From: UBA8886 sp002731655
Lineage (GTDB): Archaea > Thermoplasmatota > Poseidoniia > MGIII > CG-Epi1
Direction: 5' to 3'
DNA length: 37,092 nt
NCBI GenBank assembly: GCA_030754655.1
Contig: JASLZX010000012.1
Coordinates: 1-37,092, forward strand
The translations under genes and the position numbers were made by a program. Below are positions 8,164 to 15,950 of this stretch, in pieces. Each line of letters begins with the position of its first letter. Positions within the stretch are counted from its first letter, which is position 1. Under the pieces are notes generated by a model. The model ran no database searches. It was given only the letters and a program-made list of their open reading frames with translations, and was not told the DNA's origin.

Positions 8164-8760
8164 TCAGGTGCCGACGGGCCGCGCGCGGACCAGCGCACGC
8201 AGCGGCACGCCGTCCAGTTCGTTTTCGGCTCGCTTATTGATAACTACAATAACTAGCACCGGCTCGCCGCCTTCCTGTTTGACGAACTCGATTACCTCGT
8301 GCGAAGTAGCGCCAGAGCTGACGACGTCGTCGATGATTACCACTGCCTTGTCTTTGAGGCCGGCGAAGTTGGACGCGAAGTCGATGGAGGTATCCTCCCG
8401 CGACGGCCGTATCATGGCGAAGTCAACTTCCAGCAGCTCCGAGATGAGCGTGCCGAGCGGGACGCCGTTTGCCATCACCCCCGCGATGACCTCGACATCG
8501 AAGTCGTGTTTCTCCTGCTCCTCGAGGATAATGTCGGCCATGATTTCGGCGACAGCCCGCATGCGGAAGCCGGAAACGCCGATTGTGCGCCAGCCCGCCT
8601 TGACGTCGGCCGGCGGCCGCTCCCCCGGCTTGGACGCCTGCTTCGCGAGCAGCCATTCGATCGTCGCCCGCGACAGGTGCAGCTCCTGGCAGATTTCGCG
8701 CGTCGAGAGTCCTTTCCCGCGTAATTCGTCGGCGCGCTCGGACAGAGTCTCTATCGACAC
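8164..8760 (-). CDS. gfcR: GfcR-type HTH/phosphoribosyltransferase-like regulator
   Basis: 198 aa. The first 40 residues form a helix-turn-helix (GLSTREICQELHLSRATIEWLL). Residues about 55-198 form a type I phosphoribosyltransferase fold with the PRPP-binding loop VVIIDDVVSSGATSHE (140-155). This arrangement is the archaeal PyrE-like family, which in haloarchaea includes GfcR, a regulator of sugar catabolism. The family is often mis-annotated as orotate phosphoribosyltransferase; the HTH argues for a regulator. Targets here are unknown. The start is GTG at 8760, with a TATA-like CTTTAATAGC 26 nt upstream, implying a leaderless mRNA. It is followed without a gap by lysS. Confidence 0.88.
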   Translation of the reverse strand: MSIETLSERADELRGKGLSTREICQELHLSRATIEWLLAKQASKPGERPPADVKAGWRTIGVSGFRMRAVAEIMADIILEEQEKHDFDVEVIAGVMANGVPLGTLISELLEVDFAMIRPSREDTSIDFASNFAGLKDKAVVIIDDVVSSGATSHEVIEFVKQEGGEPVLVIVVINKRAENELDGVPLRALVRARPVGT

Positions 8761-8780
8761 GCGCTTCGACCCGCTTCGCC

Positions 8781-8790
8781 GCTATTAAAG
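8781..8790 (-). promoter_or_regulatory. TATA box of gfcR-lysS
   Basis: CTTTAATAGC on the minus strand, centred about 26 nt before the GTG at 8760. That is the spacing expected when transcription starts at the start codon. Confidence 0.6.
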
Positions 8791-8799
8791 TCTATCCTG

Positions 8800-10218
8800 C
8801 TATATCTCGGCGGTGCCGGCCAGTCCGCACTCGCCGCACTTGACCTTCTGCGCTCGCCCCAGTTTCGGCACCTTCATTCGCGCCCCACAGCCTGGGCAGG
8901 CGATGGTCACCGTCCCGGCCGCCCCGACAGGCCTGACCTTCAGCACCGCACCGCCTGGCAGGGGCGCGGGCGGCAGCGCACCGCCACCGAACGGCAGGTC
9001 TATATCGAGGTAGAAGAACGCACCGACCGCCCCCGCCAGCAGCAGCAGCGCCGCGACCGCGAGGCCGAGCGTGCGTGCGTCGACCGGCAGGTCGAGCGCG
9101 AAGCTGCCGCTATCGCCTCCGGCGACCGGCAGCGCGTAGCTGGCGAGCGCGTCGCCGTTATTGGTGACGACGCGCTCGCCGCCGAATTGTACGCTGCTCG
9201 CGCCGGCACCGCTGACGGTGCTGGCGAGCAACTTGCCGCCGGCCGAGAGCAGCAGCAGGTCGGGCTCGCCCAGCCCCCAGCCGGCGACCGCGACGTGGCT
9301 GTCGGAAACAGCCAGCACCGGCCCAATCAGGCTCGCCTCCAGCTCGAAATCCCACGCCGGCTCGCTTGAGTCAGGGGTGAACCCGGTCACCACCTGCGAC
9401 GAGCTGCCGTGCAGAACCGCTAGCAGACCACCGTCAGGCGCTAGCCCGATGGCGTGGACCGAGTCCTGCTCGGGGGATTCGAAGCGCCAGCTGCGCTCGT
9501 TGCCGCCGTTGAAAAGGTAGGTCGAGAGCGACCCTTGCGTCGCGAGGCAGAGGGTGCCGCCATCGTCGGAGATTTCGAGCTGGTGTGCAGCGCCGTCGAG
9601 CGGGTAGGCCTGCTTCAGGCTACCGTCGTTGCGCAGCACCACGTAGAGTTTACCCTTGCCAGCCATGGCGATGTAGTCGCTGCTCATTTCCAGCAGCGAA
9701 GTCGCGTTGAGGCCGCGCCGCACCTCGTCACGCTGCTCGTCCGAGTAGTCGAATTCGCTGCCCGGGAATTCCCATTTCAGCCGGACGTCGTCCTTGTTCA
9801 GGAACCACCAGAGCCGGACATTGCCGCTGTCGTAAGCGGCGGCGTAGTAATCGCCGGAGGGCGAAATGGCGGCCGCCAATGGAATTTCGCCCGCGAAGTC
9901 GTGGTGCGAAAGCGGCCCTCCCGTCCGGCCGTAGAGCGTCAGGAACTTGCCCGAAATTGCGACGAAACGTTCGCCGTCAGCCGAGACGACCACGTCATCG
10001 ATGTGATTTTCGTCAAGCTGCTCGCTCTCCGGCTCCGCTTCGCCCGGGGCGAAGAGCAGCAGGTTGCCGCCCACGTCGCCGGTTACGGTCACGCCGGTTT
10101 CGGTGGCAACGTCCCACGTCGTGATGGTGCGGCCGACATCCTGCTCGACTGGCGCACCGAAGGCGCTCGCGAATGGCGCCAGCAACAGCAGTGCCAGCAG
10201 GAGGACTCCCCGTTTCAC
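8800..10218 (-). CDS. Membrane-anchored beta-propeller protein with C-terminal zinc ribbon
   Basis: 472 aa, no specific function recognised. Residues 1-22 are a signal peptide. About 30-370 is a WD40/PQQ-like propeller, with repeated blades such as 'VVVSADGERFVAISGKFLTL' and 'AISPSGDYYAAAYDSGNVRL'. A transmembrane helix lies at about 385-407, followed by a proline/glycine linker. The C-terminal zinc ribbon has two CxxC pairs, CPGC and CGEC, separated by a basic stretch with KVPKLGRAQKVKC. With an external propeller and one membrane span, the zinc ribbon would face the cytoplasm, so it may be a sensor or scaffold (inference). The start is GTG at 10218. GACTATAAGC (10238-10247, read as GCTTATAGTC on the minus strand) lies 25 nt upstream. 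Confidence 0.75.
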   Translation of the reverse strand: MKRGVLLLALLLLAPFASAFGAPVEQDVGRTITTWDVATETGVTVTGDVGGNLLLFAPGEAEPESEQLDENHIDDVVVSADGERFVAISGKFLTLYGRTGGPLSHHDFAGEIPLAAAISPSGDYYAAAYDSGNVRLWWFLNKDDVRLKWEFPGSEFDYSDEQRDEVRRGLNATSLLEMSSDYIAMAGKGKLYVVLRNDGSLKQAYPLDGAAHQLEISDDGGTLCLATQGSLSTYLFNGGNERSWRFESPEQDSVHAIGLAPDGGLLAVLHGSSSQVVTGFTPDSSEPAWDFELEASLIGPVLAVSDSHVAVAGWGLGEPDLLLLSAGGKLLASTVSGAGASSVQFGGERVVTNNGDALASYALPVAGGDSGSFALDLPVDARTLGLAVAALLLLAGAVGAFFYLDIDLPFGGGALPPAPLPGGAVLKVRPVGAAGTVTIACPGCGARMKVPKLGRAQKVKCGECGLAGTAEI

Positions 10219-10297
10219 GCCGCGCCACCGAGGACGGGACTATAAGCTTCCGGGGGTTGAACTTTTAATAGGGGGCGCTCGTGCGCGAATTCCTACT
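10219..10297. promoter_or_regulatory. Divergent promoters: propeller gene (-) and eS8 operon (+)
   Basis: Two TATA-like boxes. GCTTATAGTC on the minus strand (10238-10247) lies 25 nt before the GTG at 10218. ACTTTTAATA on the plus strand (10261-10270) lies about 32 nt before the eS8 ATG at 10298, leaving a leader of only a few nucleotides. Confidence 0.6.
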
Positions 10298-10681
10298 ATG
10301 GCACTCTGGCAGGGACGTTCAAAACGCAAGCCGAGCGGCGGCCGCCGCCACGCCCACCGAGGCAAGCGCCGCGCCGAAATCGGACGTGAGTTGCAGTTAA
10401 CCCGCGTTGGTGAGCGGAGACAGAAATTCGCCCGCGCCCGCGGTGGCACCCGCAAGGTGCGGCTGCTGCGCGACGAAATCGCGACAGTCACCGACTCAGC
10501 CAAGGGCAAGACCACGCAGTCGAAAATTCTGGACGTCGTTGAGAACTCGGCAAACCCACACTATGTGCGGCAGAATATAGTTACCCGCGGCGCGGTCATC
10601 GAGACCGAGGCGGGCCGCGCCCGCGTCACCTCGCGGCCGGGCCAGCACGGCGTCATCAACGCAGTCCTCATCACTGACTGA
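10298..10681 (+). CDS. rps8e: Small ribosomal subunit protein eS8
   Basis: 127 aa, the usual archaeal length. The N-terminus MALWQGRSKRKPSGGRR and the C-terminal segment ITRGAVIETEAGRARVTSRPGQ-like (VTRGAVIETEAGRARVTSRP here) with the final GVINAVLIT are hallmark eS8 sequences. The start is the ATG at 10298; reading frames opening further upstream cross the promoter and are not supported. It is followed after 1 nt by srp19 (TGA-A-ATG), so the two form an operon of a ribosomal protein and an SRP subunit. Confidence 0.96.
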   Translation: MALWQGRSKRKPSGGRRHAHRGKRRAEIGRELQLTRVGERRQKFARARGGTRKVRLLRDEIATVTDSAKGKTTQSKILDVVENSANPHYVRQNIVTRGAVIETEAGRARVTSRPGQHGVINAVLITD

Positions 10682-10682
10682 A

Positions 10683-10970
10683 ATGGGCGACCTGCAGCCG
10701 CTCGTCATTTACCCCGAATATTTCGACAGTCGGTTGGCGCGCTCCGCTGGCCGCCGCCTGCCTGTCGCCGAGTGTGTCAAGTCGCCCACGACTGAAGAAC
10801 TGGTGGCGCTCGCGAAAGGCATGGGGCTGGCGCCGAAGGCGGAAGAAGCGAGCCATCCCGGGCATTGGGCTTCTGGGGGGGGTCGGTTGCGGCTCGCCTA
10901 CGGCGGCGCGAAGGCGGAGCTGCTGCACCAGCTCGGTGCCAAGCTCAAGGCAGCGCGGCGCACCGACTGA
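10683..10970 (+). CDS. srp19: Signal recognition particle protein SRP19
   Basis: 95 aa. The segment VIYPEYFDSRLARSAGRRLP near the N-terminus is the characteristic SRP19 RNA-binding signature. It is followed by the typical 'SPTTEELVALAKGMGL' helix and an HPGHW basic/aromatic region. SRP19 binds helices 6/8 of SRP RNA and prepares it for SRP54 binding; neither SRP RNA nor SRP54 is in the window. ATG at 10683, one base after the eS8 stop. It ends 12 bp before the convergent carS stop. Confidence 0.93.
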   Translation: MGDLQPLVIYPEYFDSRLARSAGRRLPVAECVKSPTTEELVALAKGMGLAPKAEEASHPGHWASGGGRLRLAYGGAKAELLHQLGAKLKAARRTD

Positions 10971-10982
10971 ATAGGTGCGCCG

Positions 10983-11564
10983 CTACCACGGCACCTGTTT
11001 CACGCCAATTTTGTAGCCGAGGATATTGACGCTGCGGTGCAGAATGGGGGTAGCGATGAGGAGGGTGATGAGGGGCACCCAGCCATAGGAAATCCAGCCA
11101 CCGAAAAGCCAGTGATTAAGCCAGCCCCCTCCGAACAGCCCTGTCAGGACCAGCGCACCGATTATGAAATCATACATGTCGAGCAGCGGCGACTTGGTGC
11201 CGCGCTCCTGCCCCTGCCGTCGTTTAATGAACGATGCCGCCATGTCTCCCGCTAGCGCGCCAAAAGCGAGCAGGAAAAAAATCAGATAGGGTGAGGAACC
11301 CCACGAGACATAGCCGCTGAAGAAGTCCGCGCCTGCGGTCATTTGCAGGTGACCCACCAGCAGGCCTCCAAGCGTACCGCCAATGAGCCCACGCCAGGTT
11401 TTCCCGTCACCTAGGATGCGTTGTCCATCATTCCAGTTGCGACTATCATCTATAGGTGGCCCACCACCAACTATGGAAGCGATGGTGTTAGCAAGGTAAG
11501 CAGGCAGCATGAGCCAGACTGTGACTAGAACTAGCCCCAATGGAGCGAGTGCCACTTCAGCCAT
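10983..11564 (-). CDS. carS: CDP-archaeol synthase
   Basis: 193-aa integral membrane protein with about five hydrophobic segments. CarS transfers CMP from CTP to unsaturated archaetidic acid (digeranylgeranylglyceryl phosphate), the step before head-group attachment in archaeal phospholipid synthesis. Visible family features are LPAYLANTIAS near the N-terminus, the loop RILGDGKTWRGLIGGTLGG (about 49-67), AGDMAASFIKRRQGQERGT and LDMYDFIIGAL. The start ATG overlaps the PGI/PMI stop by one base (TAATG), so the two genes form an operon. GC is visibly lower than in the neighbouring genes. It is a clear archaeal marker. Confidence 0.93.
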   Translation of the reverse strand: MAEVALAPLGLVLVTVWLMLPAYLANTIASIVGGGPPIDDSRNWNDGQRILGDGKTWRGLIGGTLGGLLVGHLQMTAGADFFSGYVSWGSSPYLIFFLLAFGALAGDMAASFIKRRQGQERGTKSPLLDMYDFIIGALVLTGLFGGGWLNHWLFGGWISYGWVPLITLLIATPILHRSVNILGYKIGVKQVPW

Positions 11565-12553
11565 TATTCCTCCAGCCTCCGCTTCAGTTCCTCAATCACC
11601 GCCACCGGCGTCGGCTCGACCCCGTTGAGGTGCGCCAGCTCCACTGAGACCATGTCTCCCAGATGCACCAGCGAGAGCCAGCGCGCCAGCGGGCTTTCGC
11701 CGCGCGCCCGGCACTCCACGACGGTAACGTCGCGCCACGCCGCCGCACGCGTCGCTTCCCAACGCGCCGCAACTGCCAGGGACTCGTTGGGCTCGCGCAG
11801 CGCGACGACGATGGCGTTCGGTGGCGGGGCACCCCAGCCGACAATCTCGTTGTGGTCCATTTCAGGGAGCGCGTGGTGCATCGCCAGCTGCTTGGCGTTC
11901 TCCGCAATCTGGCAGCGCCAGCGGTAAGCCACCGTCGCGAGGCCGCCGGCACCATAGATGAACGGCAGCTTGCCGGCGAGCTGCGCCGCAATTGCGGTGG
12001 GGCTGGCGGCGTCGGAATCCCCGGCAGGCGACCCGTTGTCACCAGCGGCGCCGAGCACTTCCCCCGCTTCGGCGAGCTGCGCCGCGATGCCGGCAATCGG
12101 CAGACGGCGTAGCAACGGCACCAGCAGCAGCGGCAGCGCGGCGCGCGGCTGGTGCCCCGGCTCGACTGCGGTCGCACGCGCGCCATGCTGCGCCGCCAGC
12201 GCGGCGAGGCGGCCGCCGGTGGTAATCGCCTCCCAGTTGCACCCCAGCTCGATGGCGCGTTCGACGCCCGAGAGCGTCTCGGCGGTGTTGCCCGAATACG
12301 AGACTGCGATGAGCTGCTCGCTTCCGTCGGCCCACGCCGGAAGCCCGTAGTCATTCCAGGCGCGGACGCGCAGCCCGCCGCACCGCTCCGCGAGCGCCTG
12401 CGCCAGCCGGCCGGCGATGCCTGAGCCGCCCATTCCTGCGACAAGGACGCCACAGGCCGCGAGCGGCTGCGCGCCCTCGCTGGCGGCGGCGGCGGCGGCG
12501 AACATCGCGCCGAAGCGCGACACGTCAGTTTCGACTGAATTCGTAGCAGTCAC
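11564..12553 (-). CDS. Bifunctional phosphoglucose/phosphomannose isomerase
   Basis: Interconverts glucose-6-P, fructose-6-P and mannose-6-P. Read from GTG at 12553 it has 329 aa, in the family range. SIS-domain motifs are VLVAGMGGSGIAGRL, VSYSGNTAETLS and ITTGGRLAAL in the first half. IYGAGGLATVAYRW and the signature ALPEMDHNEIVGW in the second half mark the archaeal PGI/PMI family rather than classical PGI. An open frame extends further upstream, but the added residues do not resemble the family and cross a divergent promoter. GTG at 12553 has ATTAAAG centred about 24 nt upstream and GGAGG 3 nt upstream. CarS follows by stop/start overlap. Confidence 0.9.
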   Translation of the reverse strand: MTATNSVETDVSRFGAMFAAAAAASEGAQPLAACGVLVAGMGGSGIAGRLAQALAERCGGLRVRAWNDYGLPAWADGSEQLIAVSYSGNTAETLSGVERAIELGCNWEAITTGGRLAALAAQHGARATAVEPGHQPRAALPLLLVPLLRRLPIAGIAAQLAEAGEVLGAAGDNGSPAGDSDAASPTAIAAQLAGKLPFIYGAGGLATVAYRWRCQIAENAKQLAMHHALPEMDHNEIVGWGAPPPNAIVVALREPNESLAVAARWEATRAAAWRDVTVVECRARGESPLARWLSLVHLGDMVSVELAHLNGVEPTPVAVIEELKRRLEE

Positions 12554-12668
12554 GCGCCTCCAGCAGCCCAAGGCTTTAATCACACCGGTTACTGACGATA
12601 ATATTACCAAAGGTTTATAAAACGGGGATTCCGTCGAGGAGTACCTCCCCCGAGGAGGACGAAGTGAA
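12554..12668. promoter_or_regulatory. Divergent promoter region, PGI/PMI (-) and CARDB protein (+)
   Basis: Minus strand: GTGATTAAAGCC at 12572-12583, 24 nt before the PGI/PMI GTG. Plus strand: TTTATAAAA at 12614-12622, about 51 nt before ATG 12669. That predicts a leader of roughly 25 nt with Shine-Dalgarno GAGGAGG at 12652-12658. The leader segment GAGG(12636-12639)-AGTA-CCTC(12644-12647)-CCCC-GAGG(12652-12655) allows CCTC(C) to pair with either flanking GAGG, one of which is the Shine-Dalgarno sequence. Confidence 0.6.
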
Positions 12669-14060
12669 ATGATGGCTATGAAACCAGTAGAATCTAACGC
12701 GAACGGCGGCCGCCGCATACTTGTTGCGCTCATTGCAGGCGCACTGCTCTTCACCTCGTTGGCGCTGACCAGCACTGTGAGTGCGGCCTCGCCGATAACC
12801 CTGGCTTCCAGCGCTTCTACGGGTAACGTCCTCACGGGCGAATCGGTAACATTTACCCTGACACTTACCAGCAGTGATAGTACTTACAACTACCAGACTG
12901 TCAAGCTCTACGGCAGCTGGCTGTCCGGCACCGACTGGCCCTATGTCTTTGAGGATTCCTCTGGAAACGAGCTTTCCGGCCAGTCAATTGACGTGACCAA
13001 GGGTGGCACCGCTACGGCTTACCTGAGCGTTTACTGTCTCGGAGCATGTACTGGCGGTACCTCGAACACCATAACGGTTTACGGCAAGAGCGACCCCCGC
13101 TATATGACAGAGGACGGGGATGACAATGCGGGCAACCCTGCAAGCGGCAATAACGCTACCAACTCTATTGATATCGTCGTAACAGCAGTCAATGCCTATA
13201 CTGTTGACGTGATTGCAGAGTCAACCTCGGCGAGCAGCAGCAACACGGTATACCAGGGTGAAACGCTAGTCTGGCGCTACACAGTGACCAATACTGGCTG
13301 GAATGATGACACCTACGATTTCTCAGTTTCAACCACGGCCAACGGCTGGACCCTGACTACCGGGTTGAGCGATGAGCTCGAAATCAAGGGACAGAGTAAT
13401 ACAGTCGCAATCCACAGTCACACAGGCGAGATAACCATCACGCCGTTCTCGGGAGCCGTTCCCGGTACCTTCACCGTGACGATTTCAGCGACTTCGAGCA
13501 ACGGGGCTTCCGACAGCGACACATTTTCAGTAGTTCTCCCGGAGCCAGACCTTGAAATCAAGGCGACTGATATTTCCTTCTCTCACACCTCGGCCTGGAT
13601 TACCGCTCGTGGTAATTCACAGCTCGTGACGATAACTGCCAAGGTGCGGAACAACGGTGGAAGTATGGACACCGCTGGAAACACCGCCACGAATGTGGAC
13701 GTATGGTTCACCGTCGATGGGTCAACTGTCGGCACTGTCCAGTACGTAAGTTCACTCAACCACGGCGAAGAAGAGACTGTATCAGTTAGCTACAAGCCCA
13801 ACCGTCCCCACAGCGACAGCGAAACCGGCCTGCCGGTGAAGGTGATGGTTGACCAGTATAACAACCTCGACGGCAGCAAGCCTGGAGACAAGGCTATCCA
13901 GGAGAGCGACGAGACCAATAACGAGGCCTCGACCACCTTCAAGGTAGTGCGCATCAAGACTGCGAACCCGTCGTTCTATCTAGGCTTCACCGCGTTGACC
14001 GCATCGGTCGGTGCGGCGGTGCTGCTCTCGCGCTACTACCGCAGCGAAGACGAAGAGTAG
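12669..14060 (+). CDS. Secreted/surface protein with CARDB-like Ig domains
   Basis: 463 aa. A signal/anchor helix lies at about 17-40 (ILVALIAGALLFTSLALTST). Several all-beta Ig-like segments follow. One at about 170-285 resembles NEW3/alpha-galactosidase-associated domains ('YTVTNTGWNDDTYDFSVS', 'PGTFTVTISATS'). One at about 295-425 is CARDB-like ('ITAKVRNNGGSMDTAG', 'HGEEETVSVSYKP', final 'DETNNEASTTFKV'). A C-terminal membrane helix at about 438-455 is followed by an acidic tail (SEDEE). The ectodomain is rich in Ser/Thr/Asn with several NxS/T sequons. It is probably an adhesin or cell-surface component; no enzymatic motif is visible. GC is lower than in adjacent genes. ATG at 12669 or 12672, both served by the Shine-Dalgarno sequence at 12652-12658. 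Confidence 0.72.
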   Translation: MMAMKPVESNANGGRRILVALIAGALLFTSLALTSTVSAASPITLASSASTGNVLTGESVTFTLTLTSSDSTYNYQTVKLYGSWLSGTDWPYVFEDSSGNELSGQSIDVTKGGTATAYLSVYCLGACTGGTSNTITVYGKSDPRYMTEDGDDNAGNPASGNNATNSIDIVVTAVNAYTVDVIAESTSASSSNTVYQGETLVWRYTVTNTGWNDDTYDFSVSTTANGWTLTTGLSDELEIKGQSNTVAIHSHTGEITITPFSGAVPGTFTVTISATSSNGASDSDTFSVVLPEPDLEIKATDISFSHTSAWITARGNSQLVTITAKVRNNGGSMDTAGNTATNVDVWFTVDGSTVGTVQYVSSLNHGEEETVSVSYKPNRPHSDSETGLPVKVMVDQYNNLDGSKPGDKAIQESDETNNEASTTFKVVRIKTANPSFYLGFTALTASVGAAVLLSRYYRSEDEE

Positions 14061-14073
14061 GCTGCGGGAGGCA

Positions 14074-15849
14074 ATGAAGAAGGCGCTCAGCAGCCCTGAC
14101 CTGCGGGTACTGGCTGAGGGCTGGCAGTCGCTAATTGGCGCGCGCGTCGAGCAAGTCCAGCGCCCTGAGGCCAACCTGCTGCACCTCAAACTGCGCCATC
14201 GTCAGCGAGGGACGCTGCACTTGCTGGTCGATCTGCAAGGCTGGGCCTGGCTAGGCGACGCGCCGGCCGGCACTCCGACGACCGGCGGCTTCATCACAGA
14301 GCTGCGGCGGCATATTCGTAAGGCTCGAATCGAGTCGATAGAGCAGCTGGGCGCCGACCGCATCCTGCAATTGCGCTTTGCTGCAGGTGAAGCGCGGCCT
14401 GTGCTGCTGCTCGAGCTGTTCCACCGCGGTAACGTGCTGCTCTGCGAGAATGGCGTTATTGTGCAGGCGTTGCGACGGCAGGAATTCCGCCACCGTAGCC
14501 TGACGCCTGGTGAAGCGTACCAGCCGCCGCCGTCGCCCGGTGACCCCTTTGCGGCGAGCGCGGCGCAGTTCGCTAAACAGCTGGCAGCGTCGAAACGCAA
14601 GTTGGTGCCGGCGTTAGCGGTCGAGTGCAACCTGGGCGGCGACCTTGCCGAAACGGCTGCGCGTGGCCTGGCGGGGACGAGCGCTGCAGCGCTGCCCGCC
14701 GCGACTATCGCCGAGCTGTGGCAGCGCGTTCGTACCCTGCTCGACGGCGAGCGGCAGCCCACCATCTTTTTCCGTGACGGCGAGCCGGTAACCGTCTCGC
14801 CGTTTCCACTCGATGGGTTTGATGAGCTGCGCGACTTCGAGAGCTTGGACGCGGCAATTGCCACCTTCCGCGAGCTGCGGCCGCTCCCGGTCCTGCCGCC
14901 GGACGCTGATGAGCGCCGTGAAGCAAAGCAGCGCGAGGCGGCGGAGCAGTTCCTGGCCAAGGCGGCGCAGCTACGGAGCGACGGAGAGCTGCTGTTCGCG
15001 CACGCCGCCGCCGTGGCTGAGGCTTTGGCAACGGGCGAGCCCGACTACCGCGGCCGGCTGAAGATTGAACTGGAGGGGCGCGAGCTGGAGCTTGAGGCGG
15101 CGCTCCCGGCCGAGTCCAACGCTTCGCGGCTCTTCGACGCCGCGAAGCGGCTCGAGCGCAAGGCACAACGCGCACGCGAACTGGCGGCAGTGCCACGCCA
15201 GCGCAAGCGCAAGGCTGTGAAGCCGGCCGCACCGCAGGAGTGGTTTGAGCGCTACCGCTGGTTCATCGCCTCCAGCGGCGAAATCACGGTCGCCGGCCGC
15301 GACGCGACCTCTAACGACCGCATCGTCAAGCGCTACCTCAAGGCGGGTGACCGCTACGCGCACGCCGATATCCATGGCGCGCCCAGCGTCGTCGTGAAGC
15401 ACGGCACAGAGCCGCCGTCAGCGGCGGCGATGGAGGAGGCGTGTCGCTTCGGCCTCGCCTGCTCGCGTGCCTGGGCTGCCAGCGTCGCCTCCGGGCATGC
15501 TTACTGGGTCGAAAGCGATCAGGTTTCGAAGACGGCGCCGGCGGGAGAATTCCTCCCGAAAGGGGCATTCATGGTCCGCGGCCGCCGCAAGTGGCATCGC
15601 AATCTGGCGGTTGAGCTGGCACTGGGCGAAATCGAGCGTGACGGCGCGCCGAAGTTGATGGCAGGCCCGTCTGCCGCGGTACGGGCGCACGCCCGCCGCT
15701 GGGTCGTGCTGAAGCCTGGCTTTACCGAGCGGAAGGCGCTGGTGGCGCAGCTAGCCAGTGCCTTCGGGCAGCCCCGCGAGACGGTCGAGAAGCTGCTGCC
15801 GGGCGGTGGATACGAGATAATTTCCCTGCACGATGTGAATATAAAGTAA
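14074..15849 (+). CDS. rqcH: NFACT family protein, archaeal Rqc2/RqcH homologue
   Basis: 591 aa. In bacteria (RqcH) and eukaryotes (Rqc2/NEMF) the family binds stalled large ribosomal subunits with peptidyl-tRNA and adds C-terminal Ala (or Ala/Thr) tails. Archaeal members are inferred to do the same. NFACT-N is at about 1-130 (LHLKLRHRQRGTLHLLVDLQ), a helical coiled-coil region at about 270-385, and NFACT-R at about 395-490 with GRDATSNDRIVKRYLKAGD and YAHADIHGAPSVVVK; the GRDA and HADIHGA elements are family hallmarks. The end is GGGYEIISLHDVNIK. The start ATG at 14074 is preceded by GGGAGG at 14066-14071, only 13 bp after the surface-protein stop. The frame upstream of this ATG is inside the previous gene and is rejected. 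Confidence 0.9.
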   Translation: MKKALSSPDLRVLAEGWQSLIGARVEQVQRPEANLLHLKLRHRQRGTLHLLVDLQGWAWLGDAPAGTPTTGGFITELRRHIRKARIESIEQLGADRILQLRFAAGEARPVLLLELFHRGNVLLCENGVIVQALRRQEFRHRSLTPGEAYQPPPSPGDPFAASAAQFAKQLAASKRKLVPALAVECNLGGDLAETAARGLAGTSAAALPAATIAELWQRVRTLLDGERQPTIFFRDGEPVTVSPFPLDGFDELRDFESLDAAIATFRELRPLPVLPPDADERREAKQREAAEQFLAKAAQLRSDGELLFAHAAAVAEALATGEPDYRGRLKIELEGRELELEAALPAESNASRLFDAAKRLERKAQRARELAAVPRQRKRKAVKPAAPQEWFERYRWFIASSGEITVAGRDATSNDRIVKRYLKAGDRYAHADIHGAPSVVVKHGTEPPSAAAMEEACRFGLACSRAWAASVASGHAYWVESDQVSKTAPAGEFLPKGAFMVRGRRKWHRNLAVELALGEIERDGAPKLMAGPSAAVRAHARRWVVLKPGFTERKALVAQLASAFGQPRETVEKLLPGGGYEIISLHDVNIK

Positions 15850-15862
15850 ATTATTGTGAAGC

Positions 15863-15950
15863 TGGTGCGGGGGGAGGGATTTGAACCCTCGTACCTCTAA
15901 AGGACCAGGCCCTCAACCTGGCGCAATTGGCCATGCTATGCGACCCCCGC
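15863..15950 (-). tRNA. tRNA-Leu (GAG)
   Basis: Minus strand, 5' end at 15950. The acceptor stem GCGGGGG (15950-15944) pairs with CCCCCGC (15873-15867). The D stem is GCA/TGC. The anticodon stem CCAGG/CCTGG encloses the loop TTGAGGG, giving anticodon GAG. A long variable arm of about 14 nt (CCT/AGG stem) is typical of class II tRNA-Leu. The T arm is GAGGG-TTCAAAT-CCCTC. Discriminator A is at 15866, and CCA appears to be encoded at 15865-15863. No intron. The 5' end directly abuts the rpoD stop codon (15951), so the tRNA is presumably processed from the ribosomal protein/RNAP transcript. Confidence 0.95.

Noticed and set aside
8164..8760. Orotate phosphoribosyltransferase (pyrE) as the identity of this gene
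   Set aside because: The N-terminal HTH and the archaeal PyrE-like layout indicate the GfcR regulator family rather than the biosynthetic enzyme.
12554..12835. Upstream extension of PGI/PMI on the minus strand
   Set aside because: The extra N-terminal residues do not match the family, cross the TATA box at 12572-12583 and overlap the divergent CARDB gene.
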